A stretch of DNA of 64,000 nt from Roridomyces roridus (Eukaryota > Basidiomycota > Agaricomycetes > Agaricales > Mycenaceae): positions 744,001 through 808,000 of the forward strand of contig JARKIF010000008.1 in assembly GCA_029378245.1 (NCBI GenBank). Reading direction: 5' to 3'. Made by a program: the position numbers and the translations under genes. Below the pieces are notes generated by a model that saw only the letters and a program-made list of their open reading frames with translations, searched no databases and was not told the origin of the DNA. Position 1 is the stretch's first letter. Each line of letters opens with the position of its first letter. Shown here in pieces: positions 10,361 to 21,503 of this stretch.

Positions 10361-12558
10361 TCAGTGGTAGGGCATCCGAGCAGGTCCGTAGGTCTCGGCG
10401 CGGGACAGTGAGGCACGCGCAGCCTTCTTGTTGGCTTTCGGTGGAGGAGGGCAAGGGCTGTCACCAACTTGTTCCTCGTCAGTATCCTCCGCATCCGCGG
10501 TCACGTTCCCATCCTCGGCCAGCGTCATGAGCCCGCCGCGACGACTGCGGGCAGCTGTAGCAGCCGCAAAGATGGAGCCAGGTCCTACAGGCACTGTATT
10601 GCGTTTCGGTTGCTGCTGCGCAGCGAGCTTGGCTCCGTCGCCATACGCGTACGACTTGTGACGACCGAATTTGGTTTTGCGCAGCTGGTCGAGACCACCG
10701 TCGCGAGAGGCGGCATGTTGCGGATCGTCCATGGTGACATACGCCTGCGGGTGGCAGCGAGTGGAAGAGCCTTGGAAATATTGACTGTAGCCGCCTTCCA
10801 GGATGTACAGCTCGGGATAATGAATTTTGGGGTAGACGTGGTTGTTCAGAGCACGGTCTCTGGCCCGCAGGTGTTTGGCGCTATACAGTGGTCAGCGCAG
10901 GCAGAAAAGAAACCGACCAAGACTCACAAGGTGGGAGCACGCTTGGCGCTAAACTCGCAATGGAAAACCAAGATCATCTTCCGGGCTGGATCGCCACTGA
11001 CACACGGCTTCGGCTTCTTCAGGGATGCACGAAGGAGGAATTCCTCGACGTCGGTGGTCTGGTTGAGGTTGATCGCGCCGCGGATATGGCCGCCATTGTA
11101 CTCGTAGTCGAATCGACAGTCGACAATATGGTAATCCGCTCGTTCGCTATAGTGACCGTCGAGTAGGTTGTTGAGCTAGAAGTGAAAGTCAGTGGAAAGT
11201 CCCAGGAGCTTTATTTGACGCGGCGACTGACCGTCTCGCCGTTAATCCTCATCAAACCGTCGTCCGTGACACGATGGCAAGGAAGAAGCTTCCCAGCAGA
11301 CTCGTTGTCCCCGAACCCGGGCATGCCAGCAGAGAGGAATTTGGCCGACGGGCTCTCATTGTCTACCATGGCTGTGGCACCAGTGAGCGGTCTGAAGTCT
11401 TCGGTTCCATCGCAGCGGCGGATGGTCTTGACTTGCTGTCGTTTAGCGTATGCTTGAGCTGGGGACGACATGCCCTCGAAAGAAGACTCGTCAGAGGATT
11501 GTTGTTCGGCCACCAAATGCGCCCCCAAAGCCGATCCGGGGATGACAGCAGAAAATGCTCTCCTGGCTGGTGGCAGACTACGCCCCTCCGGGGAGGGAAG
11601 CGAGGGTTCTTTTTCACCAATAGGAAAGGCCGAGTGTGCCATGGTCGAAAGGGCGGGTCGACGCGTTCGTTTGAGAGTGGGTGCGGCGCCGAGGCCTTCG
11701 ACTCTGGGTTTATCCAAGGGCGGGAAGAAGGGACCAGTCGCGATACGTTCAAGCTTATCCTGAGACGGAGACGACTCGAAGACGGGGGATGACGAGAGCT
11801 GGTGCTCGTGGGCGAGGACTCGCTCTGGAGACAGGGAGCGGCGCTGCTTCTTGGGGTTGGGGGCGGGGGACATTGTATCATAGAAGAGGTTGTTGAACCC
11901 GGTGATAGTGGGGGCGGCTGACAGAGGGACGGAGTGAGACAGCGTAGGGACCTCAAAGGAGGTGTCCACATCCATCGCATCCTCGGAGGGATAAGTATTC
12001 TGAGGTGGCTGACAGTCAGCCACTTGCCGATCGGAATGTAAAAATGGTACGCACCACAGAGAATACTGGCTCATCTGGAGTCTTTACTGGCGCCACGAAC
12101 CATTCGGAAGGCAACGCAGCACGTTGCGTTCGCTTGACACTCGTTGAGCCGGCTTGAAGAGACGGCGGAGCAGCAGCCGAGTGTATAGACTCATTGCTCC
12201 GGTCATCGCCAAAGGCACGCGAGGTGTTTTCAAAGGCGCTTGTCAAGGCGCGGGGGCGCCCAGAGGGCCTCAGAAGAGGGGCGGGAGATATGTCCATTGG
12301 TTTCGGATATTCGCTCTCGGGAGTGAGAGCAATGGAATCCCTTGGTGGGGAATGGAGGGAGACATTGGAAGCAAATGAGAGCTCCAGGTCCGATGAGATG
12401 TCGTCAACGTGATGGAGTCGTTCTTGGTGCTTCAAGGAGCTAACCGAGGTGGCGTTGAGGTGCTGGGTTGACTGGTGGTTGAAGAAAGACATGGCGGACA
12501 TGAGCCGACGTCTCTTATTTGAAGATCTGAGGTAGGTGGGGCTGTCTAGGTGCAACAT
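10361..12558 (-). CDS. CDC25: Cdc25-type M-phase inducer dual-specificity phosphatase
   Basis: Removes inhibitory phosphates from Cdk1 Thr14/Tyr15 to drive G2/M. A long Ser/Pro-rich regulatory N-terminus starts MLHLDSPTYLRSSNKRR and contains many SP/TP sites (for example SLHSPPRDS and LTPESEYPKP), fitting control by CDK and 14-3-3. The catalytic rhodanese fold includes YHIVDCRFDYEYNGGHIRGA, then the active site HCEFSAKRAPT, which is the CX5R loop with Cys and Arg present. FAKHLRARDRALNNHVYP and PELYILEGGYSQYF follow. An intron splits the domain right after HCEFSAKRAPT (TT|gtgagt). A roughly 120-residue basic/Ala-rich tail (KANKKAARASLSRAETYG) ends at 10361. The frames join without indels. Confidence 0.96.
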
Positions 12559-13203
12559 TAGTGGGGGGTGGGAGGAGAGGATGAAAGAGCACGAACCGGC
12601 TTATTTAGCGAGTGGCTTTGGTGTCACTGCTAGGGACAATGGTAGATAGTCAGTCGGAAGATCAAAAACGGGGTGGAAAGAGCCCATTGTTCGCTCAACT
12701 GGGTTGAACATGTGCCCCAGAAAGAAAGGAAGTACGAACAAAGGAGTTGACCACTAACCTTGCTGCGTAAAGAACGTGTAGACGGAGGAGGCCGCGCCTG
12801 AGCAGTCGAGTCGGTTAGCAAAGAGCCTGTGGTTGAACAGGATGACTTCTCACGAAAGAATTCCAAAGGGCACCAAACACTTGTGGGTGTCTGTTGGTCC
12901 GCTATTTTCCGGACACGGGTCGATTCCTGCGCGTCAGAGGGGTGACACGGGACAAAAGGGATATGAAAATGGAGGGGAGGGCGAGCCGAATGCGACTGGG
13001 GCGGTCGCTGGCCGGGAGGGGGAGTGTGGGGGGAAGGGACGAGGGTCGCGACGAGGGCCTCACAAAGGGCAGGTCAACGTGTGTCACGTGGCGGCGGACG
13101 AATTCTTTTATGGCATGCGGTGCTCCTACGTCACATGGGCGCTGATGTCTTTTTCGTTCGTCACATCCATTTCTCCACAAGGCACAAGGTACACGAAAAA
13201 TAT
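12559..13203. other. Intergenic: CDC25 upstream region
   Basis: No gene recognised. Motifs seen: a CACGTG core near 13085-13090 within GTGTCACGTGGCG, and TACGTCA near 13126-13132 (CRE/ATF-like). Both lie nearer the 3' end of the IAH1 gene than the CDC25 start, so their target is uncertain. The G-rich stretch 12970-13040 on the plus strand looks like low complexity, not coding. Confidence 0.5.
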
Positions 13204-14005
13204 TCATACTCCATTCCCCAGCTCGGGCCAGCTACAAAACATCAGCTACATCGAGGCAAAATGGCATATACTCACGGAGGGAAGGTTGGGTTTACCTGTT
13301 CGTAGTGAAGACTCGCATGCTCCTCTTTGATGTTCTCCATGAGCGCGTCGTACGCGATCGCATATCCAGCGGCCGTCAGATGTAAACCATCCGACAAATA
13401 CTGTGATAGCGCCTCTTGCCGCGCCCCCGCAGCTGTCCAGATCCTATCCCAGACATCCACCACCGACACTCCCATCTTGGCTGCCACCGCAACGACGCTC
13501 TGCGCATATTCCTTGGTCGTGTCGAACTTGCGGTCCAACTGCGCCGCCGGATCGTTCTCCTTCAACTGTGCTGCCCACATTGCTTCGCTGATCGGAGGAG
13601 GCGTAACGAGGATGATTTTGGTGGACTCGTCCCTGGTACGGACAAGGCGCACCATGCTCTCGATGTTGTTGATATATTCATCCAATGGAACGTGTTGACG
13701 AGACGGCAGGATCGCCGCATCGTTGGCACCCAACCAGAGCACAAATATGCGGATCTTGGGCGCGTTCTGCTGAGGCTCGAGACACCGCTCTAGCACGGGC
13801 ATCGCCCATTTCGTGTTGTAGCCACCAAAGCCGCGGTTCAGGACATCGAATCTGCGACAGTAAACGTCTATCGCGTGTGGTTTTCATTTTGTTAGATAGA
13901 GCCATGCCCACCTGTTAGACGTGCACCAAAGCCGCCCGGTGACCATCCCATTTGTGTGATACTATCGCCAAAGAGCATAATAGCATCCTGCACGGTAGCG
14001 GCCAT
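13204..14005 (-). CDS. IAH1: SGNH-family lipase/esterase, IAH1-like (isoamyl acetate hydrolase)
   Basis: GDSL/SGNH hydrolase that in yeast cleaves short acetate esters. Block I is IMLFGDSITQMGW with the nucleophilic Ser in GDS. Block II Gly lies in RRFDVLNRGFGGYNTKW, block III Asn in WLGANDA, and the Asp/His pair in SDGLHLTAAGY. Start ATG at 14005 gives MAATVQDAIMLFGDS. The last exon is joined by a consensus gtgagt donor after NPTFPP; the splice reads PPWPELGNGV and stops at 13204, whereas reading through would stop at 13272. The gene is divergent from SEN34, with only 46 nt between start codons. Confidence 0.92.
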
Positions 14006-14051
14006 GAGAAGTAGTTGTAGAAAGTGCTATCTTAGCGATCACTAGATCAAA

Positions 14052-15092
14052 ATGACTGTGCTCCGAACGTCGAATACCGCTGCGCCTAGGCCAACAAAAA
14101 GGCGTTCGTCTGGGATGTCGACGGTCTATCATTTTCTGCCCTGATATACGCGCCATTGACGCGTCGCCAGACATCGCAACCCTCCGTTCTAAACACCACG
14201 TCTGTGGCATCTTCACGGGCACTCTACCCCATCTCAGCCAGCAAAATCTCTTTCTGGGTGTACCTATGGTCCTGATGCCCGAAGAGGTCGTTTTTCTTGT
14301 CGAAAATGGTTGGTTTCCCACCGTGGTGGATACCTATACTGTCTCATTCCCGTCGAGAAATCGCGGTCCTAGTAGACGACCCCAAAGCCCATTTGCAACC
14401 CTCCATCGCAGAGCTTCAACGATGGAGTGCCCAAGAAAAAGAGCTGACCCAGCTTCAACTCGCGCAGCTCGCTGTGGCAGCCAAAGATTCGCCTGAAATG
14501 TCTGAAGAGGCCGTCAAAAAGCGGAAAGAGCGCGAGGCAAAGAGAAAAGCTGCCGCCGCTCAGGCTGCAGCAGCTGCGGGAGAGTCCTTGTTCACCCCTC
14601 CCGCAGACGGCGCACCTCCACCCCAAGACAGCCAATACTCCATGATTATCCCTGCGTCGTCCACTCCATTCGAATGGTACAACGACAGCACGTGCGTCTA
14701 CACGACCATCTCGTCAGCTAAACAAGCCGGGTTATGGGAGTACCCCTCCAATCTTCAGGAACGCGCCAAATGCGGCGTGTTCAGAGATTTATGGGAGCAA
14801 GGCATGTTCATGGGTGGCGGTATCAGATTCGGGGGCGACTACTTGGTGTACCCAGGTCGGTTTCTTACTCCTCCTGTAACTCACGCTTACTCCCGCAGGC
14901 GATCCCCTGCGCTACCATGCACACTTCTCCGCAAGCATCCTAGAATCCCCAGCCTTCTCTCTCACACCGATGGAAATCGTCGCTCACGGCAGGCTTGGCA
15001 CCGTGACCAAAAAATCGCATCTTCTCTGCGGATGGGACGACGAGACAAAGGCGGTCACGTATTTATCTATCGAATGGGCAGGCTTTGGTTGA
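14052..15092 (+). CDS. SEN34: tRNA-splicing endonuclease subunit Sen34
   Basis: Catalytic subunit that cuts the 3' splice site of intron-containing pre-tRNAs. N-terminal domain: KAFVWDVDDIATLRSKHH, GIFTGTLPHLSQQNLFLGVP and VLMPEEVVFLVEN. A basic Ala/Lys linker follows. Nuclease fold: FRDLWEQGMFMGGGIRFGGD, then YLVYPGDPLRYHAHFSAS and TKKSHLLCGW, which supply the family Tyr, His and Lys. Introns (for example after YPG and after VEN) join in frame. ATG at 14052 reads MTVLRTSNTAAP and meets KKAFVWDV only if the A-run at 14096-14100 had six As, so a one-base deletion there is likely. Otherwise a start exon remains unseen. Confidence 0.9.
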
Positions 15093-15110
15093 GCGCTAGT
15101 ACAAGCAATG

Positions 15111-16435
15111 CTAATCCATCTTTCGCCGTCCAATATTAATGCGTGCTCGTGTCGGTTTGAATTGTTCTCCGCCCCCACCCAACTCGAGACTCTCCACCGC
15201 ATCACTCAACGCTCGACTATGGGCGGGTCTTCGTCCGCCCCTCCCACCGCCTCCTACACTCACAATCCGCACAATCGCATCGTTCAACCACATGACCAGC
15301 CCGAAAATTGGTATGCGGATGGGTATGTATGGTGAAGGGTGTCGAATAACGTCGTTGTCCTGCTGCGGGCTGTATGGATCGTCTGGGACGGGGCGAGCGT
15401 GCATCGCCATGATGATATACTAGAAAATTATTCCAAGAGCTCAACCGTAATTCACGACTCACCAGAGGAAATATCAGAGCAAAGACAACCGCATTGGCGA
15501 GGCTGCTTCCCCATGTGCACAGCGCCGCAGAAGGGAAGCCTTGATTGCCTCAGTGAGGAAAGCTCGAGGAATGAAATCCCTCACCAAAAGCCAAGAAATA
15601 TGCCCAATGCTCTTCCAAGTACCTCACCCTCCTGGACAGCGACCACCCCCGCGCAATCCAGACAAATCTGCACGACGCATGAGTTCTCATTAACGGAGAA
15701 AAACAAATGGTACTCACTCGAAACAATAATACCTGTCCATTCACTCTCGTTACAATGCCCTCTCGTTGCGTAGAAGACTTACGCATCGACCCAACAAAGA
15801 AACACGAACCCCACCCAGGTCCCACCGTGGGTATGAACCCGAGCGCAAACGAGATTACGACGGAAGTAAAGACCATAACGATACGGTACGCGGACGTGGC
15901 GATCGCGGTGAGAAGGCCGGTGTAGGTTACTCCCTGAGACGCGTCGGCACCACCACCACCCTGCAGTCTGTACGTGCGTTTTGCTATCAGGGTGCACCAC
16001 GAACCCTACAGCCGTCAGGGTCAGAATCAATACTTGGTGTTCTCACTCACATTCAAATAAAACGAAGTGCCGACCACAGGAAGCACCCAAAGCAGCTGAT
16101 AGAGGACCCCGAGACTTGGCTGCATCCACTTGTCTAAAAACAACATGTCCAGGACATAGAGACAAACGAGACAGAAAGAATTGAGAAGGAGGGACTTGGA
16201 GATGTTGGCGCGAGTCTCGGCGTCACTAAACGCGAGAGTTACTGGTGTCAGGTTTCACAGTGCAGCCCGCCTACCCAGCGATAGTCCCCCCAACAAGAAC
16301 CCAGCGAAACGCATCGAGCAGCCCCCGGGTGGCATAAGATAGTTGCAGGAGAGCAGACTCTTGTATTGATAGAAACAACGGATAGCTCGTTGCATGGCCG
16401 CCCAGGTGAGACTGAGGGTGGTGTCCCGAAGCCAT
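15111..16435 (-). CDS. EI24/CysZ-like (etoposide-induced 2.4 family) multi-pass ER membrane protein
   Basis: EI24-family membrane protein; animal EI24 is an ER protein linked to autophagy and apoptosis, and the fungal role is not established. The start at 16435 gives MASGHHPQSH and then SYPLFLSIQESALLQLSYAT, followed by RGLLDAFRWVLVGG. I preferred it to ATG 16553 because only this frame continues into DAETRANISKSLLLNSFCLV, CLYVLDMLFLDKWMQP and YQLLWVLPVVGTSFYLN. Further membrane segments are IVMVFTSVVISFALGFIPTV and, after the amphipathic RYLEEHWAYFLAFG, NAVVFALIFPLFIIMAM. The C-terminal 100 residues are cytosolic in character (Gly/Arg-rich, ending GRRKMD). Confidence 0.85.
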
Positions 16436-16669
16436 GCGGAAACCGCGAGGTAGACGCGAGGATGACCGTGATGATGCAATAATTTGACCAACTCTGAAAG
16501 GCATAGGGATATATCTCGTACATACAGTATTGTATCGTACTCTGAACCGGCATAGTCTAGTAGACATGAACATACATCGTGTGCTGCAATAATTTACATT
16601 ACAGAAAGGAAAGGAGACCGAATGGAATGTGAAGGCGGAATAAAAGACTGGCGTATAAGCACCTCTGAG

Positions 16670-17925
16670 CTATGCGACCAAGAAAAAAAGCAAGCACGAC
16701 AACTTCATCCTCGCTTCGTAGGCTGCGAGCAGCGTGAGCAACGGTTGGAACGCAAACGAGATGCAACGCACCGACTTGCGTGGCACCTTTGGCGCAGGAG
16801 CAGCAGCTTTGGCGGGAGCTGCCTTCTTGACCGTCTTCTTTGCAGACTTTGCCTTGGACGCCGCTGTAGTGCCTGTAACAGCCTAAAGAGAATGTTATCA
16901 CCATGTTAGTAGTGGCAAAATCAAACGCGGACGCACCTTCTTCGCGGGTGCTCGCTTGGATGCAGCGGTGGTCTTCTTGACCGGTTTGACCGTCGTCGCC
17001 TTCCCCGCGACCTTCTTCTTGGGTGCAGCAGCAGCCGCCTTCTTCGGCCGCAGGTTTAGCCTTTGCCGCGGTTGTGGAGGCAGCTTTCGGTTTGGCAGCG
17101 GTCTTGGCGGTGGACGCCTTTGTGGTCGTCTTCTTCGCGGCGGTGGTCGTAGATTTCTTGGTCGTAGATTGGGCGGGGGCCTTTTTGGTGGCCGCGACCT
17201 TGGTCGTAGTAGCTTTGGGTTTGGCCTTTGCCGGCTTGTTCTTGGATGAGGACTGAATGACGGGCAGGGTAGCGATGGGAGATGGTTACCTCTTTGGCTG
17301 AAGCATCGGCGGGCTTGGACTTGGGCGCGAGCTTGACGCGACCAGCGGGGCCTAACGCAGTTGGTTGTCGTCGGTTGGTTCCGGGACGAACACGCGTACC
17401 TTTGGGGAGAACGAAAATGTTCCTCTCGCTGCCTGACGCGAGAGCCTTGGCGAGCTGCGTGTTCTGGGCTGCTCCGATGGTGAGCTTGTACTTTGTCTCA
17501 ACGAACCTATGCGAGCGTCAGAAGATGCGATGGAGATGAGATCCGCGCAGACTTCTTGATTTGCGGGCGAGAAACGCCATGGCGAGCGTCTGGGGTAGGT
17601 CAGCCGATGAAGTTGAGTCGGTAGGTAGGAAGGAAACTGACCCTCTGGGTTGGCAGCAATGCATTCAACTACCATGTCAATCCATGTGGGGTGAGACTGA
17701 AGGCAATTGAGACTCAGGAGTGTAAGATGTAGAGGACAAGTGCAAGGACCTTGGGGGTAGCAGTTTTAGACTGGAGTTGTGATGAGCGAGTTACATGTGG
17801 AGAAGACGACCAAGACCGACCTTGGAGGCAGGGGCGCTCTTGGACTTTGCGGCGGCAGCGGCGGGCTTCTTGGGAGTAGCGGACTTGGTGGCGGTCTTTG
17901 TCGAAGTCGATTTCTTGGCAGACAT
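16670..17925 (-). CDS. Linker histone H1
   Basis: Binds nucleosome dyads and linker DNA. The N-terminal tail is MSAKKSTSTKTATKSATPKK. The globular H15 winged helix is spread over several small exons: SHPTWIDMVVECIAANPE, GVSRPQIKKFVETKYKL and GAAQNTQLAKALASG, then NIFVLPKGPAGRVKL. The tail is rich in Ala/Lys/Pro (KSTTTAAKKTTTKASTAK). Within the tail, near 17045, the frame must skip one G to continue as KKAAAAAPKKKVAGKATT and VKPVKKTTAASKRAPAKK; unshifted, it turns into a Cys/Glu-rich sequence foreign to H1. The last exon reads AVTGTTAASKAKSAKKTVKK, but after APKVPRKSV it loses H1 character, so the exact 3' end is uncertain. Confidence 0.88.
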
Positions 17926-17984
17926 GTTGTGGTTGAGGGTAAGAGAGAGAGCTTGTTTGGACGTGCATCTGTCTGTCTGTTGAC

Positions 17985-18364
17985 TGATCACGTGATGAAA
18001 GCGTCCTTTGCATTGAGCTTCTCGGTTTATTCATCCCAGAGATGACGAACTGAAGAGTTATTTACAACCATGGGCGTCTCCCCGCAATGCCCATTGTGGA
18101 AAAACATAAAATTATGAATTCTGTTGCGACACAAAACGCGTCCTGATAGTAATGCAAGTGCTGCAGTGCATGCACGGAATGACTTGGTGTGAATCATTGA
18201 GGAGAAGGAGTTTTTTGTACAATGGAGACTGCTGCAGGTGTGTTGGCATTTCTCCTGCCTTTCTTTCGCATTTCTCGCCCCGTTCGCGTCTAGGAATAGG
18301 GGCAGTGATCGAGGAAGGAGCCAGTGACCGATCGCGTTTGTCACATCAAGTGTCACATGTCACG
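17985..18364. promoter_or_regulatory. Divergent region between histone H1 and the Mzm1-fusion gene (ATCACGTGAT palindrome, GTCACAT cluster)
   Basis: The 441-nt gap between start codons 17925 (minus) and 18367 (plus) holds no gene I can support. A perfect 10-bp palindrome ATCACGTGAT lies at 17987-17996 with a CACGTG bHLH core, about 60 bp upstream of the H1 start. GTCACAT at 18340-18346 and again at 18352-18358, plus GTCACG at 18359-18364, sit directly before the plus-strand start. Function is inferred from spacing and repetition only. Confidence 0.4.
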
Positions 18365-18366
18365 CC

Positions 18367-19353
18367 ATGTCCGTCTCTTCTGAACTACGAGCAGCCGCTC
18401 GGTCCAGTTATCGCCAGTTGCTTCGGGCGTCTTCCTCCACATTCTCCGGCGATACACCAGTTCTCCGAGGTGCGACACTACCTCATCTCGGAACATTGGC
18501 TAATCCCAGCAGCATTTCGGGCAAAAATTCGACAAGATGCAGTTGTTGCCCGGGACATAACAGATCCCGTCGCCTACGCCCAGCACAACACTCTCGGCCT
18601 CGAGATCGCTACAATTCTCAAGAAAAATATTGTCCAAGCAGCTAGGGTTGACGACGCCGACACGTGGAGGGTCCGAATAACTGAAGATACGGAGCTTGGA
18701 TCTAATGAAAGTGTTAAAAATCCCCCGCCTCTGGAGAGTAGTCGCCGTGCACGCAAGAAGGACCAGTCGTTCGTATGTTTCTATTCCCTTGCGAGTACTG
18801 ATTTTGTAGTCTTGCAGAACACCCTGTGCCTGCTCTTGAAAAGCCTCCCATGTTTTATTCTGCCCTCAAGAAAGCTCACAAAAATCGTATTGTACCTCAA
18901 CTCCGAGAGGAGGATATCGAGGAGGCCTTTGTTCGAGGTCCGTCGAATTATCTTCTTCGTTTCTCTCACTGAGCCCTTCATAAGGCAGTGGGCCGGTATG
19001 TCCACCAGTCGACCTTTGTATATCCCATAGAAAAGAATCACTGCAGGGTGGGCAATCTGTCAATAAAACTGAGAATAACGTTCAGCTCCTGCACCGACCA
19101 ACTGGTATCCGCGTAAGCTGCCATGAACAACGATCTCTGGCCCTGAATCGACGCATTGCTCGTCGCTTGTTGCTTGAGAAGGCTTGTTTTCGTTGATTCA
19201 GTGAGAGCATATCATCTTGACGTCCATGAACAGTTGGACAAGCTCCAGAATCCGGGCCTTTCAAAGGGAGAGCTGCAACAAGCCAAGCAACGCGAGAGAG
19301 AGCGTCGACGGCTGAAAAAGGCCAAAAAGAAGGCTCGAGAGTCAGAAAAGTGA
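18367..19353 (+). CDS. Apparent fusion: Mzm1/LYRM7-like LYR protein joined to a mitochondrial RF-1 domain (MTRFR/Rso55-like) protein
   Basis: The N-terminal half is an Mzm1-type LYR protein, a matrix chaperone for insertion of the Rieske protein into complex III: ARSSYRQLLRASSSTF, FRAKIRQDAVVARDITDP, EIATILKKNIVQAARVDDAD and DTELGSNESVKNPPP. The C-terminal half is a codon-independent peptidyl-tRNA hydrolase/RF-1 domain: MFYSALKKAHKNRIVPQLRE, then the catalytic GGQ loop in SGPGGQSVNKTENNVQLL, and a Lys/Arg-rich tail. No stop separates them: intron 18769-18809 joins DQS to LAEHPVPALEKPP in frame. SGP is supplied by an 11-nt exon (18985-18995). The intron at 19182-19233 appears to be GC-AG. If these are two genes, the first lacks a stop and the second would start at the Met of MFYSAL, without a targeting peptide. 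Confidence 0.72.
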
Positions 19354-19433
19354 ATGCATGTACTATGTAGCAGTTTGATGATGACAACGGCAACTCCTCT
19401 GCTTTCCTTCACTACTCTCATCTTAATACCACA

Positions 19434-20439
19434 ATGTCCGGAGGATTACACTCACTCGCGACGATAATTAAACGGTCAGTATTCCCCTGAATTAAATACC
19501 TCCTGACCGACCTATGGGCAATACACTCAGTCTCGAGGCGGCGACGTCGCGCATAGAAGACTTGGCCATGGCTGGCAGCTCGGGACAGGCAGCGAGCGCC
19601 CCCAAGAATGAACCTTCAGCTTCGTATGCCGCCCCTCTTGCTGCCCCCCCTCCACCACCGCCGCCGCCTCCCCCTCCCGCAGCACCTGCTGCGCCAGAAA
19701 TCCCCAAAAGCGTCGTCGCGTTCGACGAGATGGTCATCGACGGCAAGTTGAAACCATTCATAGAACTCACTCGCTCGTTCGCCAGTCCCACTGTCGTAGA
19801 GATCGTACGCGCAGTGCTAGGTACATCGATCCGCTTTTGACCCTGTTTGTAGGTGGGCATCTTCGAGAAACAATTCCAAGGCCTGCGCTCTTTCCTCCTG
19901 CTGAGCGGATCGTGTCAGCAACCGGACAAGGAGGGTCTCGACAAGCTGCTCGTCCCTATTCAGGCTGATATCGAAGCTATCACGCGCTGCAAGGACGGGG
20001 GACGGAGGGACAGGGAATGGTTTCAGCATATCAGCATCGTTGGCGATGGCGGCTTGAGTGTGGCGTGGATCGTGAACGTACGTCGGGAGCTGCGTCTCCC
20101 TTTCTCCCACTAAATATTCGCAGCCCAAGCCTGGCCCATATATCGCGGAAATCAAGGAGAGCGTGCTGTATAACGGGAATAGGGTCATCAAGGAGTACAA
20201 GGACAAGTACGTTTTTCGTGTTAGATTCGAATGAATAATTCACATTTTCTAGGGACCAGAAGCATGTAGATTGGGTTCGCGCGTTCCTTGCCATCCTGGA
20301 GGCGATGCGGCTCTACGTGGTGGAATACCACACTACTGGAGTGGTGTGGAACAAACAGGGCATTACGATCGCGGAATACAACAGCCGACCGGCGACGGGT
20401 GCTGGAGGCGCTCCTCCCCCTCCGCCACCACCACCACCA

Positions 20440-20479
<40 letters not shown>

Positions 20480-21216
20480 CCCCCGCAGGCGGTGCTGCGG
20501 CGGTATTCGCAGAGATTAACCGCGGTGAGGACGTGACCAAGGGATTGAGGAAGGTGGATAAGAGCGAGATGACGCACAAGAATCCGGCCCTGAGGGCGAG
20601 CAGCGTTGTGCCCAGCTCCACGGGTGCTCCGGCCCCCAAGAAACCTGTCAAGCCGACGAAACCCTCTGCCTTGAGCGGCAAGAAGCCCGCCAAGTTTGCT
20701 CTGGAGGGCAAGAACTGGGCGATTGTATGTTTTGTGTTCTTTCCATTATATGTGCACTCACAGCCGCGCCAGGAGTACCAAGAAAACGAAACGAATCTGG
20801 TCGTGGAAGATTGTCAGCTCAGCCAGGCGGTCAACATTTTCGGCTGCAAGCAGTCGACGATAATGATCAAGGGCAAAGTTAATGCAGTCACTCTAGTCAA
20901 CTGTGTCAAGACGCAGGTTCTGGTGGACTCTGTGGTATCCTCCATTTCCGTGACCAACTCTCCCTCGTTTGCACTGCAAGTGACGGGCTCGGCGCCGATG
21001 ATTCAGCTCGACTCGACGGACTCGGGTCAAATCTATCTGTCGAAAGAAAGTCTAGGCGCGGAGATCACCACGGCAAAGTGCAGTGCCATCAACATCAGTC
21101 TACCTGTCGAAGGGGAAGAGGAGGGGGTTTTCGAGGAGCAGGCGGTCCCTGAGATGCTCAAGACTGTTGTGAAGGACGGGAAGCTTGTTACTACCGTGGT
21201 CGAGCACGTAGGCTAG
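19434..21216 (+). CDS. SRV2: Adenylyl cyclase-associated protein CAP/Srv2
   Basis: Actin-recycling protein that links Ras/cAMP signalling with cofilin-driven filament turnover. The N-terminal oligomerisation helix is spread over the first exons (MSGGLHSLATIIKR, then LEAATSRIEDLAMAG). The helical folded domain includes FDEMVIDGKLKPFIELTRSF, FEKQFQGLRSFLLLSGSCQQ and WVRAFLAILEAMRLYVVEYH. Two proline runs flank it (P11 near 19650 and P-A runs near 20410-20475) and would bind SH3 proteins or profilin. The C-terminal beta-solenoid CARP domain shows NLVVEDCQLSQAVNIFGCKQ, IKGKVNAVTLVNCVKTQVLV and TTAKCSAINISLP. It ends VVEHVG at 21216. Exons join without frame breaks. Confidence 0.95.
20441..20473 (+). 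repeat. (CTG)11 trinucleotide run coding poly-Ala in CAP
   Basis: Eleven CTG units in a row, read in frame as GCT (Ala) and preceded by (CCA)n proline codons. Such runs are length-variable between strains; here it extends the flexible linker between the two CAP domains. Confidence 0.9.
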
Positions 21217-21503
21217 AGCTAGACCTCCGTGTGGAATATATACCTGTTCTCTAACTTATGGCTGCTGCTGGCATCCCGCTTGGCCCGTGTGACACCGACG
21301 TGACACAGCGGGTCGCTACATACGCCATCACGGCACTGCAGCTTTATTTCTGGTTCGTACCACCTTGATAGCATTCCCGGTTTTGTTGGTCGACATTCAC
21401 GATGGTCGACAATCCCGGATGGCACGCAGTCAAACGCGCGGAGAGGGTGGGTTCTCTGGTTCTTTCCTGCTGGCAGTCGAATTCAAGTCGATGAATGTAG
21501 GAA

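Noticed and set aside
13085..13132. CACGTG and TACGTCA as CDC25 promoter elements
   Set aside because: They lie over 500 nt from the CDC25 start, near the IAH1 end; the link is too weak to call.
12833..13330. Open frame of 165 codons upstream of CDC25
   Set aside because: Gly/Arg-rich low complexity, antisense to the IAH1 end, no splice or family support.
16436..16553. Longer EI24 start at ATG 16553 (MPVQSTIQY)
   Set aside because: Its frame does not reach the conserved QESALLQLSYATRG part; ATG 16435 does so without extra assumptions.
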